Below, one piece after another: positions 35,508 to 44,674 of a stretch of DNA of 52,153 bases. This DNA comes from Colwellia sp. 39_35_sub15_T18. Lineage in GTDB: Bacteria > Pseudomonadota > Gammaproteobacteria > Enterobacterales > Alteromonadaceae. The stretch covers positions 1 to 52,153 of the forward strand of contig MAAE01000022.1 in assembly GCA_002162675.1 (NCBI GenBank), read 5' to 3'. Every line of letters begins with the position of its first letter. Position 1 is the stretch's first letter. The position numbers and the translations under genes are program-made. The notes below the pieces were generated by a model. The model ran no database searches, was not told the origin of the DNA, and was given only the letters and a program-made list of their open reading frames with translations.

Positions 35508-37679
35508 ATGAATAAAAGCCTTGTTGCCTTAGCAATTTTAACCACGTTGAGTCAAACCAGTTTAGCCGCTCCTTCCCCTGATGATGATAGCAATATTGAA
35601 CAAATGTCTATTTTTGGTAGTGACCAGTCGGTAAATGACATTCCTGGTAGTGCCCATATGATTACTGAAGAACAATTAGAAAAATTTGATTACAGCGACA
35701 TTATGCGTACGTTAACGTCTATTCCGGGTGTTTATGTGCTAGAAGAAGACGGTTATGGTTTACGACCTAATATTGGTATGCGTGGAACTGGGCAAAACCG
35801 TAGTGAAAAAGTAACCATAATGGAAGATAATGTGCTGGCAGCCCCGGCACCTTATGCCGCTCCGTCAGCTTATTACTTTCCAACAGCAGGTCGCATGCAA
35901 CAAATTGAAGTATTAAAAGGTACTTCAAGCGCTATGTATGGACCAAGAACAACAGGTGGCGTGATTAATTTATTGTCTCGACAAATACCTGATGAAGAAC
36001 TCTCCGGCCAAGTTGATTTGAACCTAGGTGGTGATGGCTATGGTAAGTTACATGCTTACGCGGGCGGGACAGGAAAAAATGTTTCGTCAGTATTCGAAGT
36101 GTATCGTTACCAAGCTGACGGGTTTAAAAACATTAATAACACTGATCAAGAAGCTGATTTTTTTAAAAATGATTACCTTGCTAAATTTCGTTTAAATAGC
36201 GATGCAGACGCAAAATATTATCAAGAGTTAGAATTAAAACTAAAATATTCAGACGAAGACGCCAATGAAACTTATATGGGCATTACGGATGAAGATTTTA
36301 ACAGTCAACCTTACAATCGTTATTCTGCTTCACAGCTTGATAATATAAGCACCGAACATAAACAAGTACAATTAAATCACCTTTTACAGCTTTCAGAGCG
36401 CTTTAATTTTGTCAGTACGGTTTACTACAACGACTTTTCAAGAAACTGGTATAAAGCTAGTAAAATTAATGGTTTGTCATTAGGTAGTGGTGGTATTGAA
36501 GCCGCTGCTGATTTTGATAAATCGCCTAGTGAACAACCCTTATCTTTTGATGTTAAAGCCAATAGCCGCGCTTATATTTCACAAGGCGTACAAACAGTAC
36601 TTAATGCTGATTTCAATGATCATCAAGTTAAGTTTGGCGCGCGCTATCATGAAGATGAAATGGATAGATATCAATGGATTGATGGTTTTCAATTAGATCA
36701 AAATTACCAATTAACTCAACTTAATGCGGGTACGCCGGGCACAGAGTCGAATCGTATTGATAGCGCGAAAGCAACGGCACTGTTTGTTCATGACGAATAT
36801 AGCGTTGGTAATTTCATTTTCAATGCGGGTTTACGCTATGAAAACATGACCATTAGTCGCAAAGATTGGGGCAAAGGTGTTAGTGATCGTAACCAGCCAT
36901 TGAAAAAAGATATTGATAATAGTCTTGATGTATTTCTACCTTCACTTGCTTTAACGTATAAAGTTAATGATGATTTAGTCATTATTGGTGGTGTACAAAA
37001 AGGTTTTGCGCCACCAGCACCAGGTAATAAAGAAGCAATAAATGAAAAAAGTATTAATTATGAATTGGGTTTTCGCTACAACGACTCTTTAGCGAATGCC
37101 GAAGCCATCTTGTTTTATGCAGATTACGCCAATATGTATGGCAATTGCACCGCAAGTCAAGGCTGTGATGATGAAAATATTGGCGATCAATATAATGCGG
37201 GTAAGGTTCAAATAGGAGGTCTTGAGCTAATGGTGGGTTATCGTTTTGAAACACAATCAGTCACCTTTCCTATTGATTTAACTTATACCTATACCGAAAC
37301 TGAATTTAAAAATTCTTTTGACTCAGATCTTGACACCTGGGGTACAGTAAATGCGGGTGATGAGTTACCTTATGTACCCAATAATCAACTGCAATTAACT
37401 TTGGGTGCAGAGGGTGATAACTGGCGTAGTGATTTATTAGTGCGTTATTCTGGTGAAATGAGAACACAAGCTGGTCAGGGAACAATGTTAGCGGGTGAAC
37501 TGGTCGCGAGCCGTACAGTCGTTGATTTTGCCGCACATTATTCGCTAGATGAACAGCAAGAACTAACGTTAAATATTGATAATTTACTTGATGAAACTTA
37601 TGTTTCTACCCGTACTCAAGGCTCTATTATGTTGGGTAAACCTCGAACGTTAATTTTGGGTTATAAATATAGTTTTTAA
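35508..37679 (+). CDS. TonB-dependent outer-membrane receptor (FecA-like)
   Basis: A 21-residue signal peptide, a TonB-box-like start and the plug domain (RPNIGMRGTGQNRSEKVTIM, IEVLKGTSSAMYGPRTTGGVINLLS) are followed by a 22-strand barrel ending in TLILGYKYSF with C-terminal Phe. The plug resembles FecA-type ferric-chelate receptors, but the N-terminal signalling domain is absent. It would import an iron or metal chelate through TonB. A Fur box upstream supports iron repression. The metal-region setting makes other metal chelates possible. Confidence 0.9.
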   Translation: MNKSLVALAILTTLSQTSLAAPSPDDDSNIEQMSIFGSDQSVNDIPGSAHMITEEQLEKFDYSDIMRTLTSIPGVYVLEEDGYGLRPNIGMRGTGQNRSEKVTIMEDNVLAAPAPYAAPSAYYFPTAGRMQQIEVLKGTSSAMYGPRTTGGVINLLSRQIPDEELSGQVDLNLGGDGYGKLHAYAGGTGKNVSSVFEVYRYQADGFKNINNTDQEADFFKNDYLAKFRLNSDADAKYYQELELKLKYSDEDANETYMGITDEDFNSQPYNRYSASQLDNISTEHKQVQLNHLLQLSERFNFVSTVYYNDFSRNWYKASKINGLSLGSGGIEAAADFDKSPSEQPLSFDVKANSRAYISQGVQTVLNADFNDHQVKFGARYHEDEMDRYQWIDGFQLDQNYQLTQLNAGTPGTESNRIDSAKATALFVHDEYSVGNFIFNAGLRYENMTISRKDWGKGVSDRNQPLKKDIDNSLDVFLPSLALTYKVNDDLVIIGGVQKGFAPPAPGNKEAINEKSINYELGFRYNDSLANAEAILFYADYANMYGNCTASQGCDDENIGDQYNAGKVQIGGLELMVGYRFETQSVTFPIDLTYTYTETEFKNSFDSDLDTWGTVNAGDELPYVPNNQLQLTLGAEGDNWRSDLLVRYSGEMRTQAGQGTMLAGELVASRTVVDFAAHYSLDEQQELTLNIDNLLDETYVSTRTQGSIMLGKPRTLILGYKYSF

Positions 37680-37706
37680 GGTAAAATAAACTGGTTAACC
37701 GTAAAG

Positions 37707-37731
37707 CCAAGTAAGCAGTACGCTTACTTGG
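37707..37731 (+). terminator. Hairpin after the TonB receptor gene
   Basis: A perfect 10-bp stem CCAAGTAAGC / GCTTACTTGG with a five-base loop starts 28 bases after the stop. No strong T run follows, so it is a likely but not certain terminator. Confidence 0.6.
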
Positions 37732-38022
37732 TTAACGTAATAATATACTATTCCGTCTTAGAATAAATTAACGGTTTATAGAGACCCGTTATACTTCACA
37801 ATTGGTCTTTTCGAAACATATTTCCCTGCCTGACAGCTTTGCCTTCAACCAAATAAACAATGTATTCACAAAGGTTAGTGGGGTAGTTACCTCATAGCTA
37901 CGTAAAATGTCAAATTTTCTTAATAACCTAAAGATCATTTAAGGATGAACACCATGATTTGAACATTTGTGATGTAATTCGTCAATTTAAATAGAGTAAT
38001 AAGGTAAATTTAGCTCTAAGCA
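37732..38022. other. Intergenic stretch before the PbrT-like gene
   Basis: About 290 bases with no ORF of plausible quality on either strand and no recognised RNA. Its 3' end runs into the MerR-type promoter at 38023. Confidence 0.5.
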
Positions 38023-38053
38023 TTGACCCTGTAGTAGCTATAGATATTATAAT
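38023..38053 (+). promoter_or_regulatory. MerR-type promoter of the PbrT-like gene
   Basis: TTGACC (38023-38028) and a perfect TATAAT (38048-38053) are separated by 19 bases, the over-long spacing that MerR-family activators correct. The dyad CTGTAGTAGCTATAG (38029-38043) lies in the spacer, like the other two copies in the region. Confidence 0.85.
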
Positions 38054-38068
38054 TGATAATAATTATCA
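38054..38068 (+). promoter_or_regulatory. Perfect 7-1-7 Fur box
   Basis: TGATAAT-A-ATTATCA is a perfect 7-1-7 inverted repeat directly after the TATAAT, so iron-loaded Fur would block the start region of the same promoter. Confidence 0.85.
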
Positions 38069-38097
38069 TTTGGGCTGTAATATTTAAGGGCCATAGT

Positions 38098-40032
38098 ATG
38101 CAATTTTGTTGGAACGTGCGATTAATAAGTCAAAAACATATAGGAATACAATCATTATTTTGTTTAGTGTTGATGGCGATTCTTTTATTTTCGAAGTTGA
38201 GTGTAGCTTCAACGGTTGATGAGGTTGCTCAACTACGCCAGATAGCACAGTTGGCAGAATATGTGGGGGTCGATTACGCATCAGCGGTTGAGAATGGTCA
38301 AGTTATTAACGATGATGAATATCAGGAAATGCTTGAATTCTCTCAATTGATAGTTGATAAAACGTCAAGTGATAATTATGTTATGCACTCTCTCAATGAG
38401 AAAGCATCGGCTTTACAAACCGCCATTTCAACTAAACAAAAAGTAGACACTGTCAGGCAATTTGCTTCTGAACTACGAATTTCACTATTGGCTATGATGC
38501 CTGAGTTACCTCTCCCTAAAAGATTACTGTCTAAAGAAGCGACGTTTTCTTTATTTGAAAATAACTGTGCGAGTTGTCATGGTATTTCAGGTCAAGGAAA
38601 TGGTGTTTTAGCATCCGGATTAGAGCCTGCTCCTACCGATTTTACCGATAAAATACGTGCAGAAAATCGTTCACTTTTAGGCTTGTTTGATGCCATATCT
38701 AATGGGCTTGATGATACGGCTATGCCTGCATTTACACAACTAAAAGCACAGCAGAAATGGTCCCTTGCATTTTATGTCGGTGGTTTGGCATTCCAGTCAT
38801 CAAGCGAATTTATCAAACCATCACAATCAATTTCATTACAAAACTGGATAAATTATAGTCCATTAAAATTATCTACAGAAACTTACGGGTTAACGAAAAA
38901 TGAAATTGAAGAGTTCAGAGCCAATCCCAAATTATTGTTTACTGATCAAAGTAGTCCTTTAGCTATAACCAAAACTCAATTAGCTGCCGCAAGCATTGCG
39001 TATAAAAATGAAGAGTATGAGAAGGCCAAAACACTTGCTGTGAGTGCTTATCTAGATGGTTTTGAATTAATTGAAAATAGTTTGAATGCACGAGACAAAA
39101 ATTTACGTAAAAGCATAGAAGGAAACTTGATTAACCTTCGTAAAGCTTTGACTAACGCCCAACAGGTAAATCAACTAGAAAGCCTTATGGAAGTTACTGT
39201 GAGACAACTCAATGATGCGGAAGAACTGCTGTCAGAAACTACTTTATCGAACGAGGCTCTTTTCACGGCGAGCTTAGTTATTTTGCTAAGAGAAGGATTA
39301 GAAGCGTTGCTGGTTGTACTGGCTTTGATGACAGTGTTAGTGCGAACTAAGCGACATGACGCTTTAAAATATGTCCACTTTGGTTGGCTCAGTGCGCTAT
39401 TAGCGGGTTTTGCTACTTGGGCGGTAGCCCAGTCAATGATCAGTATCAGTGGTGCGAGTCGTGAAGTCATGGAAGGTATTGCTGCAATGCTTGCAGCGGT
39501 GATGTTGTTCTATGTAGGTATTTGGATGCATAGCAAAACGAATGCTGAACATTGGCAGGCATACATTCAAAAGCACATTAATACACAATTAGAGGCAGGT
39601 ACACTTTGGGGATTAGCCGTGCTCTCATTTATCGCTGTTTACCGAGAGGTTTTTGAAACGGTTTTATTCTATCAGTCACTGTTAACACAAGCCTCAACGA
39701 CTCAATACTCATTTGTTATCGGTGGATTTTTATTTGGGATAGCTGTATTATCAATTCTTGCATGGGGAATGTTTAAATATTCTATTAAACTGCCAATTGC
39801 TCGTTTCTTTTCAACAACAACATATCTCTTATTAGGACTGTCATTCATATTAATGGGAAAAGCAGTTTCAGCATTACAAGAGGCTGCCGTTATTGGAATT
39901 TCTCCATTGCCAATTACTGTAGAGTTTGATTGGATTGGTGTTGGGTCTACTTGGGAAGGCATAATGGCACAGTTAACAATATTGGTTTTATTTATAGCCT
40001 ATATATATATAGATCTAGAAGAAAACAAATAA
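38098..40032 (+). CDS. PbrT-like FTR1-family permease with N-terminal cytochrome c domain
   Basis: I start at ATG 38098, with AAGGG eight bases upstream. Residues 1-39 form a signal peptide; a heme site CASCH is at 157-161 with probable distal Met209 (TAMP). The membrane half has the FTR1 signatures REGLE (398-402) and REVFE (516-520). This arrangement (cytochrome c plus FTR1) is that of PbrT, linked to Pb(II) uptake in Cupriavidus, and of related Fe(II) permeases. Dual MerR and Fur control and the pbr-like neighbours favour PbrT; Fe transport is the alternative. Confidence 0.85.
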   Translation: MQFCWNVRLISQKHIGIQSLFCLVLMAILLFSKLSVASTVDEVAQLRQIAQLAEYVGVDYASAVENGQVINDDEYQEMLEFSQLIVDKTSSDNYVMHSLNEKASALQTAISTKQKVDTVRQFASELRISLLAMMPELPLPKRLLSKEATFSLFENNCASCHGISGQGNGVLASGLEPAPTDFTDKIRAENRSLLGLFDAISNGLDDTAMPAFTQLKAQQKWSLAFYVGGLAFQSSSEFIKPSQSISLQNWINYSPLKLSTETYGLTKNEIEEFRANPKLLFTDQSSPLAITKTQLAAASIAYKNEEYEKAKTLAVSAYLDGFELIENSLNARDKNLRKSIEGNLINLRKALTNAQQVNQLESLMEVTVRQLNDAEELLSETTLSNEALFTASLVILLREGLEALLVVLALMTVLVRTKRHDALKYVHFGWLSALLAGFATWAVAQSMISISGASREVMEGIAAMLAAVMLFYVGIWMHSKTNAEHWQAYIQKHINTQLEAGTLWGLAVLSFIAVYREVFETVLFYQSLLTQASTTQYSFVIGGFLFGIAVLSILAWGMFKYSIKLPIARFFSTTTYLLLGLSFILMGKAVSALQEAAVIGISPLPITVEFDWIGVGSTWEGIMAQLTILVLFIAYIYIDLEENK

Positions 40033-40054
40033 TGATTTAAGATCAGCATGGGAT

Positions 40055-40462
40055 CTAAACGTTTTTAGCTACGTCACTGGTAAGCTTTTGTAAAATACCA
40101 CATTGCTCAATTGTTCCATTATTTGAGCAGGTGTTACTTAAGTAATTTAATTGTTCTTTTAGGCTATTAAGTTCTTTAATACGTTGTTCAACTTGCTGAA
40201 TATGACTATCGATCATCTTGTTAACTGAGTTGCATTGAATCGAGGGTGAACTTTGTAACTCAAGCAGTTGACGAATTTCCGATAAGGTTAAATCTAGCGT
40301 TCTGCATTGTTTGATAAACATCAACTGTTTAAGTGACGATTTATTATATAAACGAAAATTTCCTTCACTTCGTTCTGGGGATTTCATCAGTTGTTCTTTT
40401 TCATAATAACGGATCGTTTGTACTGAACAATCTGTTAATTTTGCTAGTTCGCCAATTTTCAT
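40055..40462 (-). CDS. MerR-family metal regulator (PbrR/CadR/ZntR-like)
   Basis: The start MKIGELAKLTDCSVQTIRYYEKEQLM (ATG 40462) is the MerR winged-helix. Metal ligands are placed as in PbrR/CadR: Cys in SIQCNSV before the dimerisation helix, and Cys in NTCSNNGTIEQCGIL near the end. It diverges from the CDF gene, and the MerR-type promoter between them points toward the CDF. Two more copies of that promoter suggest it controls the czc operon and the PbrT-like gene too. Which metal (Pb, Cd or Zn) it senses cannot be told from sequence. Confidence 0.9.
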   Translation of the reverse strand: MKIGELAKLTDCSVQTIRYYEKEQLMKSPERSEGNFRLYNKSSLKQLMFIKQCRTLDLTLSEIRQLLELQSSPSIQCNSVNKMIDSHIQQVEQRIKELNSLKEQLNYLSNTCSNNGTIEQCGILQKLTSDVAKNV

Positions 40463-40478
40463 AATATTAAATTTTTTG

Positions 40479-40509
40479 TTGACTCTATGGTTACTATAGA
40501 CTTTATACT
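40479..40509 (+). promoter_or_regulatory. MerR-type promoter of the CDF-lspA-czc operon
   Basis: TTGACT (40479-40484) and TATACT (40504-40509) are spaced 19 bases, with the dyad CTATGGTTACTATAG (40485-40499) between. This is the classic MerR activation architecture and lies in the merR/CDF divergent gap. Confidence 0.9.
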
Positions 40510-40538
40510 TTGTAAAAATGTGTTTAGCAAGGTTTTTT

Positions 40539-41438
40539 ATGTCAAATAAATGTAGTGGCCAATGTGAGTCAGTTGTTACTGACTCTAGTATTAAAGAGTT
40601 TAAAAATACTGATGCTTTTGATGGGCGTTTCACAACTGATTATAAAGTGCCTAAGATGGATTGTCCTTCTGAAGAACGATTGATCAGGTTAGCGCTCGAC
40701 GGTATTGAACCACCTGTTGGATTAAAGTTTGATATTCCTAATCGGCTAGTTAAAGTTTTTCATGATGCTCATTTGGATGAAATAACTACGAAGCTTCAAT
40801 CATTGAATTTAGGTGCTACGTTAGAAATAACCAGAGAAAGTTGCCGTGTTGAAGCAACCCAAGCCAAAGCATCTGCTAAAGAAAATGAAGGGAAAGAAAC
40901 CATTATTCTTAAGTGGTTACTGATCATTAACGGGTTCATGTTTTTTTGTGAATTCATCGCGGGTTGGATTGCGCAATCCGCAGGGCTAATTGCTGACTCT
41001 TTAGATATGTTTGCAGATGCTGCCGTATATGGATTAGCAATATATGCGGTTGGTAAAAGTATTAAGATGAAACTCAAAGCAGCCCACATATCGGGATGGT
41101 TACAAGTTCTCCTTGCGTTAGGGGCTTTAAGTGAAGTGTTAAGGCGATTTATATATGGAAGTGAACCCGTATCAAATTTAATGATGATTTTTGGGGCACT
41201 TGCGTTAATTGCCAATGTTACTTGTTTGTTTTTAATATCCGATAGTAAAGAAAATGGCGCTCATATGAAGGCTAGTTGGATTTTTTCAGCTAATGATGTT
41301 ATCGCAAATGTTGGCGTTATATTAGCTGGACTGCTAGTAACACTGACAGGATCGCGTTATCCAGATCTTGTTATTGGATTTATAATTGCCCTTGTAGTAT
41401 TAAACGGTGCTCGCCGTATTTTACAGCTTAAATATTGA
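40539..41438 (+). CDS. CDF-like cation transporter with N-terminal HMA-like domain
   Basis: I start at ATG 40539, with AAGG eight bases upstream. Residues about 25-100 resemble a metal-chaperone-like domain with motif PKMDCPSEER and an N-terminal CSGQC pair. The membrane half has ADSLDMFADAAV (D-x3-D) and SANDVIANVGV (N-D), matching CDF TM2 and TM5. The combination of MerR, this type of transporter and lspA is the pbr-like module seen in several Gram-negatives. It would export the metal sensed by the regulator. The gene starts the plus-strand operon. Confidence 0.85.
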   Translation: MSNKCSGQCESVVTDSSIKEFKNTDAFDGRFTTDYKVPKMDCPSEERLIRLALDGIEPPVGLKFDIPNRLVKVFHDAHLDEITTKLQSLNLGATLEITRESCRVEATQAKASAKENEGKETIILKWLLIINGFMFFCEFIAGWIAQSAGLIADSLDMFADAAVYGLAIYAVGKSIKMKLKAAHISGWLQVLLALGALSEVLRRFIYGSEPVSNLMMIFGALALIANVTCLFLISDSKENGAHMKASWIFSANDVIANVGVILAGLLVTLTGSRYPDLVIGFIIALVVLNGARRILQLKY

Positions 41439-41450
41439 TGGGACTTATCG

Positions 41451-41981
41451 ATGATTAAATCTGTTGATAGTATAAATATTAAAAAGAACAAGAACACATG
41501 GTATATGTTCGCTTTGAGTTTATTGATTTTAGATCAGGTGACGAAATATTTTGTTGTTTTACTACTCCCATTACATGGGTCTACAGACGTTTCATACTTT
41601 TTTAACATTGTACATTTTCGTAATGAAGGCGCAGCGTTTAGTTTGTTGGCTGATGCTGGAGGGTGGCAGCGTTATTTTTTTGCATGTGTTGCCTCAATTA
41701 CATCTCTTTGGTTGATTTTTATGATTAACAAAAGCCAGTCAATGAGAGAGTTACTTGGCTTTTCATTTGTTCTAGGGGGAGCTTTAGGGAATTTAAGCGA
41801 TAGGTTGCTTAGGGGAAATGTAGTCGATTTTTTAGATTTTTATTGGAAAGGTAGCCATTGGCCTGCTTTTAATTTTGCTGATGTAACAATTATTTGTGGT
41901 ATTTGTTTGTTAATTTCATTAATTGCTCTGCCTAATTCTAAAGTGGCTACAATTACAGAATATCGTGCTAGAGAGCAATGA
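41451..41981 (+). CDS. lspA: Lipoprotein signal peptidase (LspA), metal-operon copy
   Basis: Signature residues of signal peptidase II are present: NEGAAFSLL, the catalytic Asp117 (GNLSDRL) and Asp144 (FNFADV), with VVDFLDFYWKG between. It cleaves lipid-modified prolipoproteins in the inner membrane. Its place between a MerR-controlled CDF gene and a CzcI-like gene parallels the pbrC gene of pbr operons, so it is likely an accessory copy for metal-induced lipoproteins and not the housekeeping enzyme. Overlaps the next ORF by four bases. Confidence 0.9.
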   Translation: MIKSVDSINIKKNKNTWYMFALSLLILDQVTKYFVVLLLPLHGSTDVSYFFNIVHFRNEGAAFSLLADAGGWQRYFFACVASITSLWLIFMINKSQSMRELLGFSFVLGGALGNLSDRLLRGNVVDFLDFYWKGSHWPAFNFADVTIICGICLLISLIALPNSKVATITEYRAREQ

Positions 41982-42337
41982 AGCTATTGCAACCAATCTA
42001 TTTAAAACCATGCATATCATACATGATAATGATTTTGGTAGCGGTACAATCCGTTCTGTTTTCTTTCGAAGGGCGTTTAGTTGATAGTTATTCTAAAACA
42101 TCAATAACTAAGTCTGATTCTCTGTCTAATTTTTCAGAAGTTATTGATATCGATTTGATGCATGATTCTGTCGTGGCTGATGATTGCCGTTATTGCTACT
42201 CTTGTCACATATTTTTAAATGTAGACTCGCCCTGCAATGTTCTACAAACAATAGATTATTTCCCCGCTTTTTCCTTTGTTTCTAGTGAACTAAAAAGATA
42301 CATGTCAGTACCATTTCGACCTCCTAAATACGCCTAG
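41978..42337 (+). CDS. CzcI-like small His/Cys protein, second copy
   Basis: A hydrophobic signal segment (YMIMILVAVQSVLFSF) precedes a ligand cluster ADDCRYCYSCH, and it ends VPFRPPKYA. Layout and ending match the CzcI-like protein at 33090, so the two czc systems each have one. The ATG overlaps the lspA stop by four bases, showing that lspA and the czc genes are one transcript. Confidence 0.65.
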   Translation: MKLLQPIYLKPCISYMIMILVAVQSVLFSFEGRLVDSYSKTSITKSDSLSNFSEVIDIDLMHDSVVADDCRYCYSCHIFLNVDSPCNVLQTIDYFPAFSFVSSELKRYMSVPFRPPKYA

Positions 42338-42410
42338 CTTTTCACAGACAGTTAAGAAAGGCCAAGCTTTAACGGCCTAAATTACAATATAAATTTATAG
42401 GTAAGTATGT

Positions 42411-43703
42411 ATGGCACTTAATATATCGGTGTATTGTAAGATAGCAATTGGGAGGTGTGTAACACCTCAGGTTAAATATATTGTTTGTCTTGCTTTATCA
42501 CTTTTTACAGTCAATGTTTACGCCATTGAAAAGCAACTAAACCTCAAAGATGCTATTCAATGGACACTTAAAAAAAATCCCGAACTAAAAATATTTGAAT
42601 TCAAACAAAACATGTTAATTGGACGTGAAAGAACAGCAAATTTAACTCCTGCTTATGAACTGGACATTGAAGCTGAAAACTTTGCTGGTTCAGGAGAATT
42701 CAATCAGTTTGATAGTGCGGAACTAACCGTTGCTTTGTCTTCAGTTATTGAAATGGGAAATAAGCGCTCGGCGAGAATAGCGCTTGTTTCAAGTTCTAGA
42801 GCTTTACTCATCGCTGAGAAAGAAGTTGCGGCACTTAACCTAATGGCTCAGGTTACTGAAAAATTTGTTGAGGTGCTTGCAGCCCAACAAAGAGTCTTAT
42901 TGTCTGAAAATGCACTTGATCTAGCAGAAGAAACGTTAAAAATTGTATCTCAACGTAATCGCGCAGGTGCAACACCGGAGGCTGAAGTGAAACGGTCAAA
43001 GGCAGTTATTGCTCAGGCTAATCTAACAGTTCAATCTGAACACAAACGCTTAGAATATTTAAAACTCTCATTAGCAGCCTATTGGGGAGAGACCTCGGTA
43101 TCCTTCTCTAGAGTGAATGGCGACCTTTATCAGTTTGGTCATGATAGTGATTTCAACAGCCTTTTTGCTCAGTTAGAGAACAACCCTGCTATTCAAATCT
43201 ATGCTAATGAACAGCGATTAAAAGAGGCCGAAATACGGTTAGCTAAAACTGAGTCTAATGCCAATATTAAATGGTCTGTAGGGGTCAGGCGCTCTCAAGA
43301 AACCAATGATACCGCACTAGTAGCAGGTTTTAGCTTGCCCTTATTTGCAGAAAAGCGAAACTCAGGTGCAATAGCAAGTGCGTTAGCTGAACGTGATCAA
43401 GTTGCCATAGATAAAGAGGTTACTAAGCTGAGGTTTAGAAATTACTTACTGCGAGCATACTCTAATAGAAAACAAGCAATATTAACTGCAAATACATTAA
43501 GGAAGTCGGTTATTCCAATACTAGAGGAAGCCCTGGAAGATACTCAAATGGCCTATCAAAAAGGACGATATGGCTATCTTGATTATGTATCTGCTAGACA
43601 AGAACTGTTAAATGCACGACGAACCCTTATTGATGCAGCGTCTGCTGCCTTAATTTACGGTGCAGAGATAGAAAAATTAACAAACGAAGCGCTGTCATTA
43701 TAG
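42411..43703 (+). CDS. czcC: Outer-membrane efflux protein, second system (CzcC-like)
   Basis: The 430-aa TolC-type protein has a long N-terminal leader with signal-like segment (YIVCLALSLFTVNVYA) and the paired helical repeats of the family (AIQWTLKKNPELKIFEFKQN; ALAERDQVAIDKEVTKLRF). It forms the outer channel for the second CzcBA pair. It lies 73 bases after the CzcI-like gene in the same operon. Confidence 0.9.
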   Translation: MALNISVYCKIAIGRCVTPQVKYIVCLALSLFTVNVYAIEKQLNLKDAIQWTLKKNPELKIFEFKQNMLIGRERTANLTPAYELDIEAENFAGSGEFNQFDSAELTVALSSVIEMGNKRSARIALVSSSRALLIAEKEVAALNLMAQVTEKFVEVLAAQQRVLLSENALDLAEETLKIVSQRNRAGATPEAEVKRSKAVIAQANLTVQSEHKRLEYLKLSLAAYWGETSVSFSRVNGDLYQFGHDSDFNSLFAQLENNPAIQIYANEQRLKEAEIRLAKTESNANIKWSVGVRRSQETNDTALVAGFSLPLFAEKRNSGAIASALAERDQVAIDKEVTKLRFRNYLLRAYSNRKQAILTANTLRKSVIPILEEALEDTQMAYQKGRYGYLDYVSARQELLNARRTLIDAASAALIYGAEIEKLTNEALSL

Positions 43704-43773
43704 AAAAGGCATTACTTTACGATTAACCATATTTTTTAATTCAGTTATCAACTGAATTGTTTAGGATTTAAAA

Positions 43774-44664
43774 ATGAAAAACTATTTACTCGCACTATTG
43801 ATTTTTGTTGGGTATTTGTCACCCATTCAAAGTGTTTTCGCTAGCGAAGATGAAGGCGAAGAAGGCATAAGTAAAATTAACGATAGTATGGCAAAAAGGG
43901 TTGGTGTTGAAACAGCCAACCTGTCATCAAAAATATTGAACCAGATCATTCCTGTATACGGCGCTACGACGATAGGCGCTGAACAGTTATTTCAAGTTGG
44001 TGCAAGATATAACGGCGTAATAAAGACGATAAATTTCACCATTGGTGATAACGTAAAAAAAGGCAATTTATTAGCCGTTATTGAATCTAACGAAAGCTTG
44101 AATACATATAAAATTACGTCTCCTATTTCTGGGGTAGTTTTACAGCGAAATGGAAACGTTGGCGGTATCACTCAAAACACCAGCTTGTTTGAAATCGTAA
44201 ATTTTGACACTTTGTGGGCCGAATTTAAGGTTTTTACTAACCAATATAATCAAATCAAAGTCGGTCAACATGTTGACATTATGCATGGCGAGCAAACATT
44301 CAATTCAACAATCACCAATATAATTCCATCTAAAGATCAACCTTATGTATTAGCGCGAGTGCGATTAGACAATACAGCGCTAAATCTAACTTCAGGTCAA
44401 CTCCTAAAGGGAAGTATTAGGGTAAGTCAATTTGAGGTTGATCTAGCCGTCGAAAAAATAGCTCTACAAGAGCTGGGGGGGCGAATAGGTGTATTTGTGA
44501 AAGAAGGTGAAGAATATGAATTTACACCGCTTGTATTAGGTCGTTCAGATAAGTACTACATAGAAGTTGTTGATGGTCTTAATAAAAACTCTGAATATGT
44601 AAATAAAAACAGTTATCTGATAAAAGCAGATATATTGAAATCTGAAGTAGAAGACGACGATTAG
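43774..44664 (+). CDS. czcB: RND periplasmic adaptor, second system (CzcB-like)
   Basis: Signal peptide (1-23), then lipoyl-like barrel-sandwich strands (GARYNGVIKTINFTIGDNVKKG, split by the hairpin) and KITSPISGVVLQRNGNVGG. At 296 aa it is short: it has no long His-rich arm and little helical hairpin, in contrast to the first copy. It ends in an acidic tail (SEVEDDD). It bridges CzcA and CzcC of this operon. Confidence 0.88.
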   Translation: MKNYLLALLIFVGYLSPIQSVFASEDEGEEGISKINDSMAKRVGVETANLSSKILNQIIPVYGATTIGAEQLFQVGARYNGVIKTINFTIGDNVKKGNLLAVIESNESLNTYKITSPISGVVLQRNGNVGGITQNTSLFEIVNFDTLWAEFKVFTNQYNQIKVGQHVDIMHGEQTFNSTITNIIPSKDQPYVLARVRLDNTALNLTSGQLLKGSIRVSQFEVDLAVEKIALQELGGRIGVFVKEGEEYEFTPLVLGRSDKYYIEVVDGLNKNSEYVNKNSYLIKADILKSEVEDDD

Positions 44665-44674
44665 GAGACGTAAT

